DNA from: PKWO01 sp036384915
GTDB lineage: Bacteria > Pseudomonadota > Gammaproteobacteria > Burkholderiales > Burkholderiaceae_D
Direction of reading: 5' to 3'
Assembly: GCA_036384915.1 (NCBI GenBank)
Contig: DASVLJ010000071.1
Span: 376,192-440,191, forward strand
Length of the DNA: 64,000 nt
Below, in pieces: positions 50,355 to 59,370 of this stretch. Under the pieces are notes generated by a model. The model had not been told where the DNA came from. It ran no database searches and saw nothing but the letters and a program-made list of their open reading frames with translations. The first letter of the stretch is position 1, and the number at the start of each line of letters is the position of its first letter. The position numbers were made by a program, and so were the translations under genes.

Positions 50355-52097
50355 ATGCCCCCGTTGAAACCCGTACGCCTGCCCGCATCCGCCACCAACG
50401 CCCTGCCGCGCTGGGGCTTGATCGCGCTCTGCCTGCTTTATATCCTGCCCGGTCTGATCGCGCGCGATCCTTGGAAGAACGTCGATGCCGCCAGTTTCGG
50501 CATCGAGTGGACCATGGCGCACGGCACGCTCGACGATTGGCTCTGGCCGCACATCGCCAACCTGACCATGCCCGAAGAGGGCCCGCTGGCATTCTGGGCC
50601 GGCGCCCTCTGTATCAAGCTGTTCGGCTGGCTCCTGGGCGATCCGCTGGCCGCGCGCGTCGCGAGCATCTTTTTCTTCCTGCTGGGCTCGCTCTCGGTCT
50701 GGTTCACCACCTTTCAGCTCGGCTGCCGCGCCCAGGCTCAGCCCCTGCGCCTGGCCTTCGGCGGCCAGCCCGAGCCCAAGGACTACGGCCGCACGCTGGC
50801 CGACGGCGCGCTCCTGATCTTCCTCGGCTGCCTCGGCCTGCTTTATCCGATCCATGCGGCCACGGCCAAAGCGCTCGAAATCGCCTTGATCAGCTTTTCC
50901 ATGTATGGCGCGGTCAGGCTGTTCGAAGACAACACCAAGGCCGCCGCCGCCAAGCTCGGCACCATCTTCGGCTTGCTGGTATTGACCCGCGGCTTCATCG
51001 TGCCGCTGGCACTCCTGCTCGCCCTCCTCGCGCTGTCGATCACGCGCGACAGCCTTCGCCCTGCCGAGGCGCGCAAGGGAACCTGGAAACGCCTCGCGGC
51101 CGTCAGCCTGCCGGCGATGCTCGCCATCACCGGCGCCTGGTTCGGCCTCAATGCACTGGCCCATCCGTTCGAAAGCTCGCCGATCCGCGCCTGGACGGAC
51201 TGGAACTTCAGCCTGATCGATTGGCCCAGCCTGGGTTCGCTCGTCTACCTGTGCAAGATGGGCATTTGGTTCACCTGGCCGGCCTGGCCCTTCGCCGGCT
51301 GGGCCGTCTATGCCTGGCGCAAGCAGTTCCAGGCCCTGCACATCGCCTTGCCGCTGACCTTCTTTCTGGTCTTCGTCGGGCTGTGCCTGATCAACCCGAA
51401 TTCCGATGTCGGCCTCTTGATGCACTTGGTGCCGCCTTTGGCCGTGCTGGCCGCCTTCGGCCTGCCCACCATGAAGCGCGGCGCGATCAATGCGGTCGAT
51501 TGGTTCTCCGTCATCATCCTGACCCTGCTGGCCTTCGTGATCTGGATGTACTGGATTTCGCTGCAAACCGGCTGGCCCCTGCCGGCGAAGAGCGTGCTGA
51601 AGCTCCTGCCCGGCTTCCGGCCCGAATTCCACCTGTTCTCTTTCCTGGTGGCGCTGGCCGCCACGCTGGGCTGGTTCTTCGTGGTCCACTGGCGCATCTC
51701 GCGCCGCCCTTCGGTGCTATGGCGCGCCGTGGTGCTGTCGACCGGCGGCGGCATCCTGTGCTGGCTGCTCCTGATGACGATCTGGCTGCCCGCATTCAAC
51801 TACGCACGCAGCTATGCCGGCGTGGCCAACCAGATCGCCAGCCACCTGCCGGCCACACCCTACTGCGTCGATGCCGAAATCAGCCCGGACCAGATGGCCT
51901 CGTTCGCCTATTTCGGCAATATCCGCTTCTCGCAATTCGATGGGGCGCGCTGCGACTATCTACTGCAGGAAACCGGCCGCAGCCATAGCGAAGCGGAACG
52001 CCTTCATCCCGCGCTGGACCAGTGGAAACTGGAATGGGAAGGCCGCCGCCCTGCGGACAAGGACGAGCGGTTCCGGCTCTATCGGCGATTGCCTTAA
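50355..52097 (+). CDS. ArnT/GT83-like membrane glycosyltransferase
   Basis: 580 residues from ATG 50355. At least ten hydrophobic segments and a periplasmic C-terminal part (PYCVDAEISPDQMASFAYFG). The N-terminal loop has RDPWKNVDAASFGIEWTMA and MPEEGPLAFW, the place where GT-C enzymes of the ArnT/PMT type carry acidic catalytic residues. Likely transfers a sugar from an undecaprenyl carrier to lipid A, polysaccharide or protein; the acceptor is unknown. A single-gene unit. Confidence 0.75.
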   Translation: MPPLKPVRLPASATNALPRWGLIALCLLYILPGLIARDPWKNVDAASFGIEWTMAHGTLDDWLWPHIANLTMPEEGPLAFWAGALCIKLFGWLLGDPLAARVASIFFFLLGSLSVWFTTFQLGCRAQAQPLRLAFGGQPEPKDYGRTLADGALLIFLGCLGLLYPIHAATAKALEIALISFSMYGAVRLFEDNTKAAAAKLGTIFGLLVLTRGFIVPLALLLALLALSITRDSLRPAEARKGTWKRLAAVSLPAMLAITGAWFGLNALAHPFESSPIRAWTDWNFSLIDWPSLGSLVYLCKMGIWFTWPAWPFAGWAVYAWRKQFQALHIALPLTFFLVFVGLCLINPNSDVGLLMHLVPPLAVLAAFGLPTMKRGAINAVDWFSVIILTLLAFVIWMYWISLQTGWPLPAKSVLKLLPGFRPEFHLFSFLVALAATLGWFFVVHWRISRRPSVLWRAVVLSTGGGILCWLLLMTIWLPAFNYARSYAGVANQIASHLPATPYCVDAEISPDQMASFAYFGNIRFSQFDGARCDYLLQETGRSHSEAERLHPALDQWKLEWEGRRPADKDERFRLYRRLP

Positions 52098-52201
52098 AGG
52101 ATATCGGGGCGGGCGCCGCCGCGCGAGTGCAGCGCTACCGCCCCGTGCATCAAATGGCTTCGTTCAAACGCTCGACGGGTCAAGCCTGCGGCTAATCGGT
52201 C

Positions 52202-53614
52202 CTACTTACCTTCCGGCTTGTACCCGTCGTTCAAGGTCTTGAGAAAAGCCACCACATCCTTGATCTCGTCCTCGCTCAAGGCCGGCTTGTCACCCGGCTT
52301 GCGGTCGAACGGCGCATCGGCGACATCGACATTGCTGCGGCGCTCCGTCGGCAAATCGTCGTACTTGTCGATCTTGCCGTCCTTGCCCAAGGGGTACCAC
52401 TTCTCCGGCCTGGTCTCGCGCTCGACGTAGAAACGCACCACGTCTTCCAGCGAATGGAATACGCCATTGTGGAAATACACCTGGCGTGTGGCCGTGTTGC
52501 GCAGGCTCGGTGTCTTGAACATACCACAGTAGGCAAGCTGCTTTTCATAGTCCTTACGCCACGGGCCGCACATGCCCTCGTCGAAATACTTCGGATCGCG
52601 GTTGGCGGTGATGGCCTTGTTGCGCGGTGCGGCCAGCGCCTCGTACTGGTAGTCGGTGAAGGCGGGCGGCAGCTTGCCGTCGCGCGAAGGCTTTTCAATG
52701 TGGCAGGAAGCGCAATTGCCTTTCTTCGGGTCCTTGAATAAATCGAACCCGCGCTGTTCCTGCTCGCTCAATGTCGCCATGCGCGCAAGGTAGTAATCGT
52801 ACTTGCTGTCGTAACGATGGAAACTGTGCTCCTCGATCTGGTAGCGCGCCAGCGCAAAATAGGCTTCGCCCAGCGCGATATTGGGCGAGGTGAACACGCC
52901 CGGGCCGAACAGCAGTTTCATGTCGCCGGCATAGGGGGCAGCCTTGAGCCTGTCGGTCAGGGCTTGAGGGCTCTTGTTGGCCATCTCATTGGCCGCCAGC
53001 AGCGGGCCGCTGGCCTGGTCGGTCACATTGATGGCGCGCCCATCCCAATCGAAACCACCCTGCGGCACCATTTCCTGCGCCTTGGCATCCGGCGCCATGC
53101 CGGCCTTGGCCGCACGCTTGGCGACTTCCTGCACCGTGTTTTGCGCATCGGCCGCTGCCTGGGCCGCCTGCTTGTCGTCGTCATCGGGCTTCGAATCGGG
53201 GCCGATCGAAAACGGCGGCGCGTGGTCGTGGTAGGCCAATGAAGGCACCGCGCGCCCGCCCTGGCTTTGCATGGTCAGGCCGCCCAGTTGCACGGCGAGG
53301 TTGTTGCCCGGTGCAAAGGCATGATCCGGATCGTGGCAAGACGAGCAGGCCAGCTTGCCCGTGGCCGACAGCGACTTGTCGTAAAACATCTTGCGCCCGA
53401 GTTCTGCCAGCGCCGAAAGCGGCACGGCAGGCGCCTCGATACGTTCGCGCGCGGCGGCGGCGATCAGCGCATCGGGGTCAGGTTTTGCCGACGCAGACGC
53501 CGGCACTGCGGCCGGAGACGGGACCGCCGCATTCTTGTCCCCGCAAGCGGGGAGGACGGCGGCAGCAAGGGCCGCGGCCAGCAAGGGGGAGAGTCGGTTG
53601 GCGCAAAGGATCAT
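52202..53614 (-). CDS. Di-heme cytochrome c peroxidase/MauG-like lipoprotein
   Basis: About 470 residues if started at ATG 53614, which gives a lipoprotein signal with lipobox LPAC; ATG 53665 is an alternative. Two c-heme motifs: CSSCH near residue 95 and CASCH near residue 300, with family blocks LGRKMFYDKSLSATGKLACSS (read as LGRKMFYD then KLACSSCH), TPSLRNTATRQVYFHNG and DVVAFLKTLNDG. An insert of about 50 residues rich in Asp/Ala/Lys lies between the hemes. It may reduce H2O2 in the periplasm or modify a protein as MauG does; the substrate is unknown. Confidence 0.87.
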   Translation of the reverse strand: MILCANRLSPLLAAALAAAVLPACGDKNAAVPSPAAVPASASAKPDPDALIAAAARERIEAPAVPLSALAELGRKMFYDKSLSATGKLACSSCHDPDHAFAPGNNLAVQLGGLTMQSQGGRAVPSLAYHDHAPPFSIGPDSKPDDDDKQAAQAAADAQNTVQEVAKRAAKAGMAPDAKAQEMVPQGGFDWDGRAINVTDQASGPLLAANEMANKSPQALTDRLKAAPYAGDMKLLFGPGVFTSPNIALGEAYFALARYQIEEHSFHRYDSKYDYYLARMATLSEQEQRGFDLFKDPKKGNCASCHIEKPSRDGKLPPAFTDYQYEALAAPRNKAITANRDPKYFDEGMCGPWRKDYEKQLAYCGMFKTPSLRNTATRQVYFHNGVFHSLEDVVRFYVERETRPEKWYPLGKDGKIDKYDDLPTERRSNVDVADAPFDRKPGDKPALSEDEIKDVVAFLKTLNDGYKPEGK

Positions 53615-54078
53615 AGACAGGAAAATGGCGATTCCTCGCCGCAGGATATGCCACGACAAAGGCATCTTCCGCAGCAAAGTCTGCAGCAAAGGAAATTCAC
53701 AAACGAGCGAGCTTAGCATGCAAATATGTCACGCCGATGAAACCATGCCACTTCATCTTTACCCTGCGCGCGGGGCGCAATTGTATGGGGCCGCACCGCC
53801 GAAAGTCATGATCCTGTCACAAGCCAAACCTACAATCCAGTCCCGCCAGTTATTCCAACGGCAGCACGTCTTTTGCCGCTCGACACACCATGGTATCCGG
53901 CAGGCAGGTTTCGGCTTGCGCCCGCCCGCCGGCGCCTTTGGAGACCAAAAAGAGCGCAAGAAAACAAGCTGGAATGCCGGAAACATGATAGCCACAGAAA
54001 GCAACCGTCACAGGGCTAACCGCCAGCCTACCGGCTACGGCTGCTGCAAACACCTAAGTCACCTAAGTGAGGGGAACA
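53615..54078. other. Divergent intergenic region, no gene seen
   Basis: About 460 bp between the di-heme peroxidase and the phospholipase. Isolated CTGTCACA (about 53814) and CCGTCACA (about 54007) resemble Pho-box halves but are not paired. A short direct repeat CACCTAAGT stands just before the phospholipase ribosome binding site. Confidence 0.35.
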
Positions 54079-55935
54079 ATGAATTTGAAAACGCTAACGG
54101 CACAAAACGGCTTGCTCAAGCCCGCTGCGCTGGCCTTCGCCATCTCGGCCGCCATCCTCGCCGGCTGCGGCGGTTCGAGCCACAGCAATGCTGCCGCCAG
54201 CACGACTACGACGCCGGCCAAGGCCACCACGCCAATCCAGCACGTCGTCGTGATTTTCCAGGAGAACGTCTCCTTCGACCACTACTTCGGCACGTATCCC
54301 AACGCGGCCAATCCGGCCGGCGAACCGGCGTTCAAGGCCGCAGCCGGCACCCCGGTAGCCAACACGCTGGCTACGCCGCTCGACGTCACCAAGGGCTTCG
54401 CCGCCATGACCGGCGTCAATCTGCTGACCAACAACCCGACGGCCGCCAATAGCGCCAACGGCAGCAGCGCCATCAACCCGTTCCGCATCGACCGCTCGCA
54501 AATCGCCACTGCCGACCAGGACCACGACTACCAGGCGGAACAGATGGCCTTCAATGGCGGCGCGATGGACCTGTTCCCGATGCAAGTCGGCGCAGCCAAC
54601 AGCGCTGCACCGCAGGCTACGACCCCGCCGTTCAACTCGACCGGCATGGCAATGGGCTACTTCGACGGCAACACCGTCACCGCGCTCTGGAACTACGCCC
54701 AACACTACGCCATGAACGACAACTCGTTCGGCACGACCTTCGGCCCGTCTGCTCCCGGCGCGATCAACCTGATCTCCGGCCAGACCAACGGCGTCATCGC
54801 TACCAACCTGTCGGCTGCCCAGGCCGGCAACTTCTCGGCTGGCGACGGCTACTACGGCGAACTGTCCAACGATACCGTCGGCGGCATTAACCTCGCCGGC
54901 GACGCCCAACCGCTGAACGACGCCTGCATGACGCGTGACGCTGCCCAACTGAGCGGCAAGAACATAGGCGACATGCTGAACGCTGCCAATGTGAGCTGGG
55001 GCTTCTTCCAGGGCGGCTTCGACTTGACCATCACCAACCCGAACGGCACGACCGGCTGCAAGCGCAGCACGACTTCGGCCTACACCGGCTCGACCAAACT
55101 CGACTACATTCCGCACCACCAGCCGTTCCAGTACTACGCCTCGACGGCCAATCTGACGCATGCCCGCCCGAGCAGCGTGTCGGCCATCGGCAACACCTAC
55201 GAAGCCGACGGTAAGACAGTCGATCCGGCCAACCACCAGTACGACATCCACGACTTCTTCGATGCCGTGTCGGTCGGCAACTACCCCGCTGTCAGTTTCC
55301 TGAAGGCCCCGGGCTACCAGGACGGCCACGCCGGCTACTCCGATCCCCTTGACGAGCAGGCTTTCGTGACCCAGGTCATCAACTTCCTGCAACAACAACC
55401 GGGCTGGAGCAGCACCCTGGTCGTCATCGCCTACGATGACTCGGACGGTTACTATGACCATCAAGCGAGCCCGATCCTGAACCCGTCGGCCAACACGGCT
55501 GCGAGCGCAGCCTTCACCAGCAACGGCGTCTCCGCCCCCGGCCCGGCAGACATGTTGAACGGCCCCGGCGTCTGCAAAACCAACGGCGCCGGCTCGCTGC
55601 AAGGCACGCCGACCGTCCTGACCGGCGCAAAGGGACAATCGGGCGTTCAAGGCCGTTGCGGCTATGGTCCCCGCCTGCCCTTCCTGGTCATCTCGCCGTA
55701 TGCCAAGGTCAACTATGTCGACCACACGCTGACCGACCAGACTTCCATCATTCGCTTCATCGAAGACAACTGGCTCTCCGGTCAGCGCATTACCGGCTCA
55801 TATGACGCCATCGCCGGCACGATCACCAACATGCTGAACCTGTCCGGCACACCGAGCAGCGCGACGCTGTACCTCGATCCGGCCACCGGCCAGCCGGCTC
55901 CCTGCGCAAACTGCAAATCGCAACCGCGCAAGTAA
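54079..55935 (+). CDS. Phospholipase C/acid phosphatase-family lipoprotein
   Basis: 618 residues from ATG 54079 (GAGGGGAACA upstream). Lipobox LAGC in AAILAGCGGSS, then a Thr/Ala-rich linker. The phosphoesterase (PF04185-type) core: HVVVIFQENVSFDHYFGTYP at the start with the metal-binding Glu-Asn, DQDHDY, AMNDNSFGTTFGPS, and the C-terminal VIAYDDSDGYYDH. Family members hydrolyse phosphatidylcholine or phosphomonoesters. An outer-membrane or surface location is inferred from the lipobox. Confidence 0.88.
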   Translation: MNLKTLTAQNGLLKPAALAFAISAAILAGCGGSSHSNAAASTTTTPAKATTPIQHVVVIFQENVSFDHYFGTYPNAANPAGEPAFKAAAGTPVANTLATPLDVTKGFAAMTGVNLLTNNPTAANSANGSSAINPFRIDRSQIATADQDHDYQAEQMAFNGGAMDLFPMQVGAANSAAPQATTPPFNSTGMAMGYFDGNTVTALWNYAQHYAMNDNSFGTTFGPSAPGAINLISGQTNGVIATNLSAAQAGNFSAGDGYYGELSNDTVGGINLAGDAQPLNDACMTRDAAQLSGKNIGDMLNAANVSWGFFQGGFDLTITNPNGTTGCKRSTTSAYTGSTKLDYIPHHQPFQYYASTANLTHARPSSVSAIGNTYEADGKTVDPANHQYDIHDFFDAVSVGNYPAVSFLKAPGYQDGHAGYSDPLDEQAFVTQVINFLQQQPGWSSTLVVIAYDDSDGYYDHQASPILNPSANTAASAAFTSNGVSAPGPADMLNGPGVCKTNGAGSLQGTPTVLTGAKGQSGVQGRCGYGPRLPFLVISPYAKVNYVDHTLTDQTSIIRFIEDNWLSGQRITGSYDAIAGTITNMLNLSGTPSSATLYLDPATGQPAPCANCKSQPRK

Positions 55936-55958
55936 TACCGCTCGATCTGCCTGAAAAA

Positions 55959-55998
55959 ATACCCGCCTTTCCGTAATGGAAAGGCGGGTATTGTTTTT
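55959..55998 (+). terminator. Bidirectional terminator between phospholipase and permease genes
   Basis: Stem ATACCCGCCTTTCC / GGAAAGGCGGGTAT with loop GTAAT, a T-run on the plus strand and A-run (T on minus) before it. It lies between convergent genes. Confidence 0.9.
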
Positions 55999-56018
55999 TA
56001 AGTTTTGAAGAATACCGC

Positions 56019-57977
56019 TTACACCTTCATCGGCAACACGACCATCTGCAGACCATCGAAATGCAAACGCCGCTGTATCGCCAGCGCCGCCTGGTTATGC
56101 AGCAAGCGCGTAAACCAATTGTCGGTCTCGAAGATCAGCTTGCTGGTGAAGAAGATCGAATTCGGATATTGGCGGCTGGTCTCAATGCAAAGCTGCGTCA
56201 CCTGGTCCACCACGTCGGTGCCGAAGCTGAGCATGGAGGCCGACGCCATGCCATGGCTGTGGCAAAAATCGACGAAAAACTTCAGCGTGGCATGGGCTTC
56301 CACGCGCATCTGCTCCAATGTACCCTCGCCGCCGTAGGCATGCGAATCGACCGTGCGCGCATTGATGAAAATGAAGTTCTTGAAGTGGCCCGGAAACATG
56401 CGCTGCACCCAGAGCAAGGCATGCAAACCGCCGCCGCGCGAATTGCCGACGATGAAGACCGCCGTCTGCTCTTCCGGATTCGGCTCGACGGCACCGACGT
56501 GCGTGCCGAAGGGCTGATCGGCGAACACGCGGTCCACCATGCGGATCTTGTCCTTGGTTTCGCGGTAATGCGTGCGCACCACCAGGCAGACCACGATCAC
56601 CAGCGCCGTGATCAGGATCGTCACCCAGCCACCTTCGTTGAACTTTTCGATCACCGTCACCACCAGGATGCTCGCCGTGACAACGAGGCCAATCGCAGAC
56701 AGCAGCATGCGCCCCATCCAGGGCTGGTGGGCACGCTTCTGCTTCCACCAGTACAGGCACAAGCCTGTGAGCGACAGGGTGAAGGTCAGGAACACGTTGA
56801 TACTGTAGAGCACCACGAGCAAATCGACCTTGCCCGCACTCCAGAGCAGCAGCGCGAACGCCGCGATGCCCATCACCATCAAACCGTTTTGCGTGACGAG
56901 GCGCGTCGAGAGGTAGCGGAATTTATGCGGCACCCATGAGTCCGATGCCATGTTGGCCAGCACCGAGGGCCCGCCAAGGAAACCGGTATTGGCCGCCACC
57001 AGCAGCAAACCCGCCTCGAAGGCAAGCGTCGCCGTCAGGGCCAGCCAATGCGAACTGCCGTGCAAGCCCATGTTGCCGAGGATGGTGTTGAACACCACCG
57101 CGTTCAAGGTCTGCCCTTCGACCGGGCGTGCATCCCACAACAGGTAAAGCATGATGATGCCGCCGGCGGTGAAAGCCAGGCTGAAAGCCATATACAGCAT
57201 TGTCACCTTGCCGGTGCGCACGCGCGGTTCGACCAGCGAATTGACGTTGTTCGACACCGCCTCGATGCCGGTATAGGTACCGCCGCCCATCGAATACGCC
57301 TTGAGCAGCATGGCGATGGTGAACAGCCAGGAAGTCTGCCCGGCCAATTGCTTCGTCTCGGCAAAGGTATCGGGAACGAGACTGGGAATGCCCGCCACAT
57401 GGACCGCCAGGCCATAGACGATCACCACCAGATGGGTGATGACGAAGCCCATGAAGATGGGCAAGAGCACCTTGATCGATTCCTTGGCACCGCGCAGATT
57501 CATCCACAAGAGCAGCACCACGATCCCCAATTCCAGCGTCAGCTTGTAGGCTTGGGCGGACACCGGCAACAGGCTGAACAAGGCATCGACGCCGGAAGCC
57601 ACTGAGATCGCAATCGTCAGCACGTAATCGACGATCAGCGCCGCCCCCGACACCAGACCGGCATAGGGCCCGATCAGCACGGTGGCGATGCGGTAGCCCC
57701 CGCCGCCGGTCGGGAACAGTTCGATAATCTGGTTATAGGCCAGCGAAATGATGAACACGGTAACGGCCGTGGCCACCGCGAGATACAAGCCGAAATGCCC
57801 GTGCGTACCGAGCGCCTTGAACGCCTCCTCGGGGCCATAGGCCGAAGACGACAGACCGTCCGCCCCCAACCCCACCCAAGCCAGGAAAGCCACCAGCGCC
57901 AGCGAGTGGCGGGTTTCCACCTTCATTGGATCGAGCGCCTTGCCCAACAATACTTCGCGAATTTTTGCGCTCTTCAT
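56019..57977 (-). CDS. APC-superfamily permease with cytosolic domain, KimA-like
   Basis: 652 residues. About 12 membrane segments in the first 470 residues (WVGLGADGLSSSAYGPEEAF is the first unwound helix), then a cytosolic domain of about 180 residues (AVFIVGNSRGGGLHALLWVQRMFPG, split as VGNSRGGG and ALLWVQRMF). This plan and the GADGLSSSAYGPEE motif resemble KimA/YdaO potassium importers of the KUP group rather than ordinary amino-acid permeases. K+ uptake is inferred; an amino-acid substrate is not excluded. No riboswitch was recognised upstream. Confidence 0.7.
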   Translation of the reverse strand: MKSAKIREVLLGKALDPMKVETRHSLALVAFLAWVGLGADGLSSSAYGPEEAFKALGTHGHFGLYLAVATAVTVFIISLAYNQIIELFPTGGGGYRIATVLIGPYAGLVSGAALIVDYVLTIAISVASGVDALFSLLPVSAQAYKLTLELGIVVLLLWMNLRGAKESIKVLLPIFMGFVITHLVVIVYGLAVHVAGIPSLVPDTFAETKQLAGQTSWLFTIAMLLKAYSMGGGTYTGIEAVSNNVNSLVEPRVRTGKVTMLYMAFSLAFTAGGIIMLYLLWDARPVEGQTLNAVVFNTILGNMGLHGSSHWLALTATLAFEAGLLLVAANTGFLGGPSVLANMASDSWVPHKFRYLSTRLVTQNGLMVMGIAAFALLLWSAGKVDLLVVLYSINVFLTFTLSLTGLCLYWWKQKRAHQPWMGRMLLSAIGLVVTASILVVTVIEKFNEGGWVTILITALVIVVCLVVRTHYRETKDKIRMVDRVFADQPFGTHVGAVEPNPEEQTAVFIVGNSRGGGLHALLWVQRMFPGHFKNFIFINARTVDSHAYGGEGTLEQMRVEAHATLKFFVDFCHSHGMASASMLSFGTDVVDQVTQLCIETSRQYPNSIFFTSKLIFETDNWFTRLLHNQAALAIQRRLHFDGLQMVVLPMKV

Positions 57978-58167
57978 CGTAAACCCGTGCCGCTGGTCAA
58001 AAAATGGTCAGAAAGCCGATGATGATACGCCCAAGTTTCAGGCTCTGACAACGCGAAAAACGCGATTTCGCGCCTCCGCCTCTTGCTGGAAGGCCAAAAA
58101 TCAGTCATAATTTTTGTTTTCCTTGCCGCAGTTATTTTCTTAGCAAGGTTTCAGGTAAGTCCAAGCT

Positions 58168-58252
58168 GCCCGGGTGGTGAAATTGGTAGACGCAGGGGAC
58201 TCAAAATCCCCCGCCGCAAGGCGTGCCGGTTCGATTCCGGCCCCGGGCACCA
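58168..58252 (+). tRNA. tRNA-Leu (anticodon CAA)
   Basis: 85 nt with encoded CCA. Acceptor GCCCGGG pairs with CCCGGGC; the anticodon stem GGGGA/TCCCC frames the loop CTCAAAA; a long variable arm (CGCCGCAAGGCG-like) and the T-arm GGTTCGATTCC are present. Long variable arm and anticodon CAA identify a leucine tRNA reading UUG. Confidence 0.97.
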
Positions 58253-58454
58253 CGCAGCTTGATCAACAATCCCTGCTTTCTCCATAAAATCAGCGACTTA
58301 GACTGATATCGGAGCGGATTGGCTGCCAACAAAGCCGTACAAAATAACGCTTAATCCTGCTAGGTTTTACGACGTCATTCCGTCGGCTCGCCCTGACACT
58401 CCCGCCCCTCACCGCTTCAATGGCGCCGCGCCATCGATCTCATGGGCGACGAAC

Positions 58455-58991
58455 TCACAATCCCTCGATCACCTCGATCACCTTCTGATATTGCTCCAAC
58501 TGCTCCGGCGCCTGGATCATGCGCTCGAGCGCCATAGCGATGGCCGCCTGCTTGACGACGGCCAGATTGCCCTGCTGCGCCACTGCCTGCAATTCCCGCA
58601 GGGATGCCGCCGCGGCCCCCATCACTTCCCGCACCGCACGGGCCCAATCGCCAGCCCCTTCCTCCGTCAGCGCGTTTGCCTCTTCGACGGCTTGCGCGAT
58701 GGCGCGCGCCGTAATGTCGGTCAAGGCCGCGGTTTCGGGCGCGGCTTGCGGCTTGGCTTCAGGGGCGCCGGCCGGGTTGTCCGCCGAGAGCAATCGTGAC
58801 ACGATCATGGTCGTCGCGGCTTGAGCCGTGACGGCCCCCTGCTGCTGGGCCGTGACGGCATTGTGCGCAGCATTGGCCAGCGCTTGCGCAACGGCTTGAT
58901 AAAGGTTGTCGAGAGCTCCGTTGGAAGCTTGGGCGCCGTTCACTTGGACGGAATCGGTGATCTGGTTATTGACGGCGGTAGGAAAGGCCAT
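58455..58991 (-). CDS. RebB-family R-body protein with C-terminal extension
   Basis: 178 residues, AAGGA six nt before the ATG. The first 70 residues follow the RebB pattern: MAFPTAVNNQITDSV, LDNLYQAVAQALANAAHNAVTAQQQ, VTAQAATTMIVSRLLS. R-body proteins polymerise into large coiled ribbons. After a Pro/Ala linker (about 72-88) an Ala-rich helical extension of about 90 residues follows that is absent from short RebA/B proteins. No other reb gene is in the window. A lux-box-like palindrome and a TATAAA box stand upstream. Confidence 0.78.
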   Translation of the reverse strand: MAFPTAVNNQITDSVQVNGAQASNGALDNLYQAVAQALANAAHNAVTAQQQGAVTAQAATTMIVSRLLSADNPAGAPEAKPQAAPETAALTDITARAIAQAVEEANALTEEGAGDWARAVREVMGAAAASLRELQAVAQQGNLAVVKQAAIAMALERMIQAPEQLEQYQKVIEVIEGL

Positions 58992-59027
58992 AAGGAATCC
59001 TTCGAATTAAATTTGAACTGAAAGCAT

Positions 59028-59076
59028 TTTATACAACCCCTCGTCCTGCAGGAGATACCTGTCAAACTTGACAGGT
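59028..59076 (-). promoter_or_regulatory. Lux-box-like palindrome and -10 box of the RebB-family gene
   Basis: Perfect 20-bp palindrome ACCTGTCAAACTTGACAGGT (59057-59076), and TATAAA on the minus strand at 59033-59028. The palindrome centre is about 45 bp before the predicted start (near 59021), close to the class II position used by LuxR-type activators. The lux box of Vibrio fischeri has the same ACCTG-N10-CAGGT frame. The rest of 58992-59370 holds no gene. Confidence 0.55.
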
Positions 59077-59370
59077 CGGCGCAACGAATCCCCAAACGGC
59101 CGTGCGGTGCTATCTTCAATTCGATCCAGCCCGGTCTCGGTGTCACGCCGGCACAATGTTCTGCTGACGCCGGCTCTGGATTGCCAGATATGCCATTCAC
59201 ACCGGCACATAACCCGCCGAGCATCCGCCACAAAAATTGATGTACGTCAATTCAAAATGCCGCAAGCGCGTTCATAGTCTCCCCTGACGCGAAGCAAAAA
59301 AATCCGCGAATGAAATCGATCATTCTTTTCGCACAGGGATGATTGACTACCAAGCAACGTAGGAGCCGGC

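Noticed and set aside
53800..54020. Pho box before the phospholipase C-like gene
   Set aside because: Two single CTGTCACA-like halves exist but about 190 bp apart; a real Pho box needs two halves 11 bp apart.
58168..58454. tRNA-Leu as an integration site of a genomic island containing the R-body gene
   Set aside because: No integrase, and no second copy of the tRNA 3' end was seen in the window.
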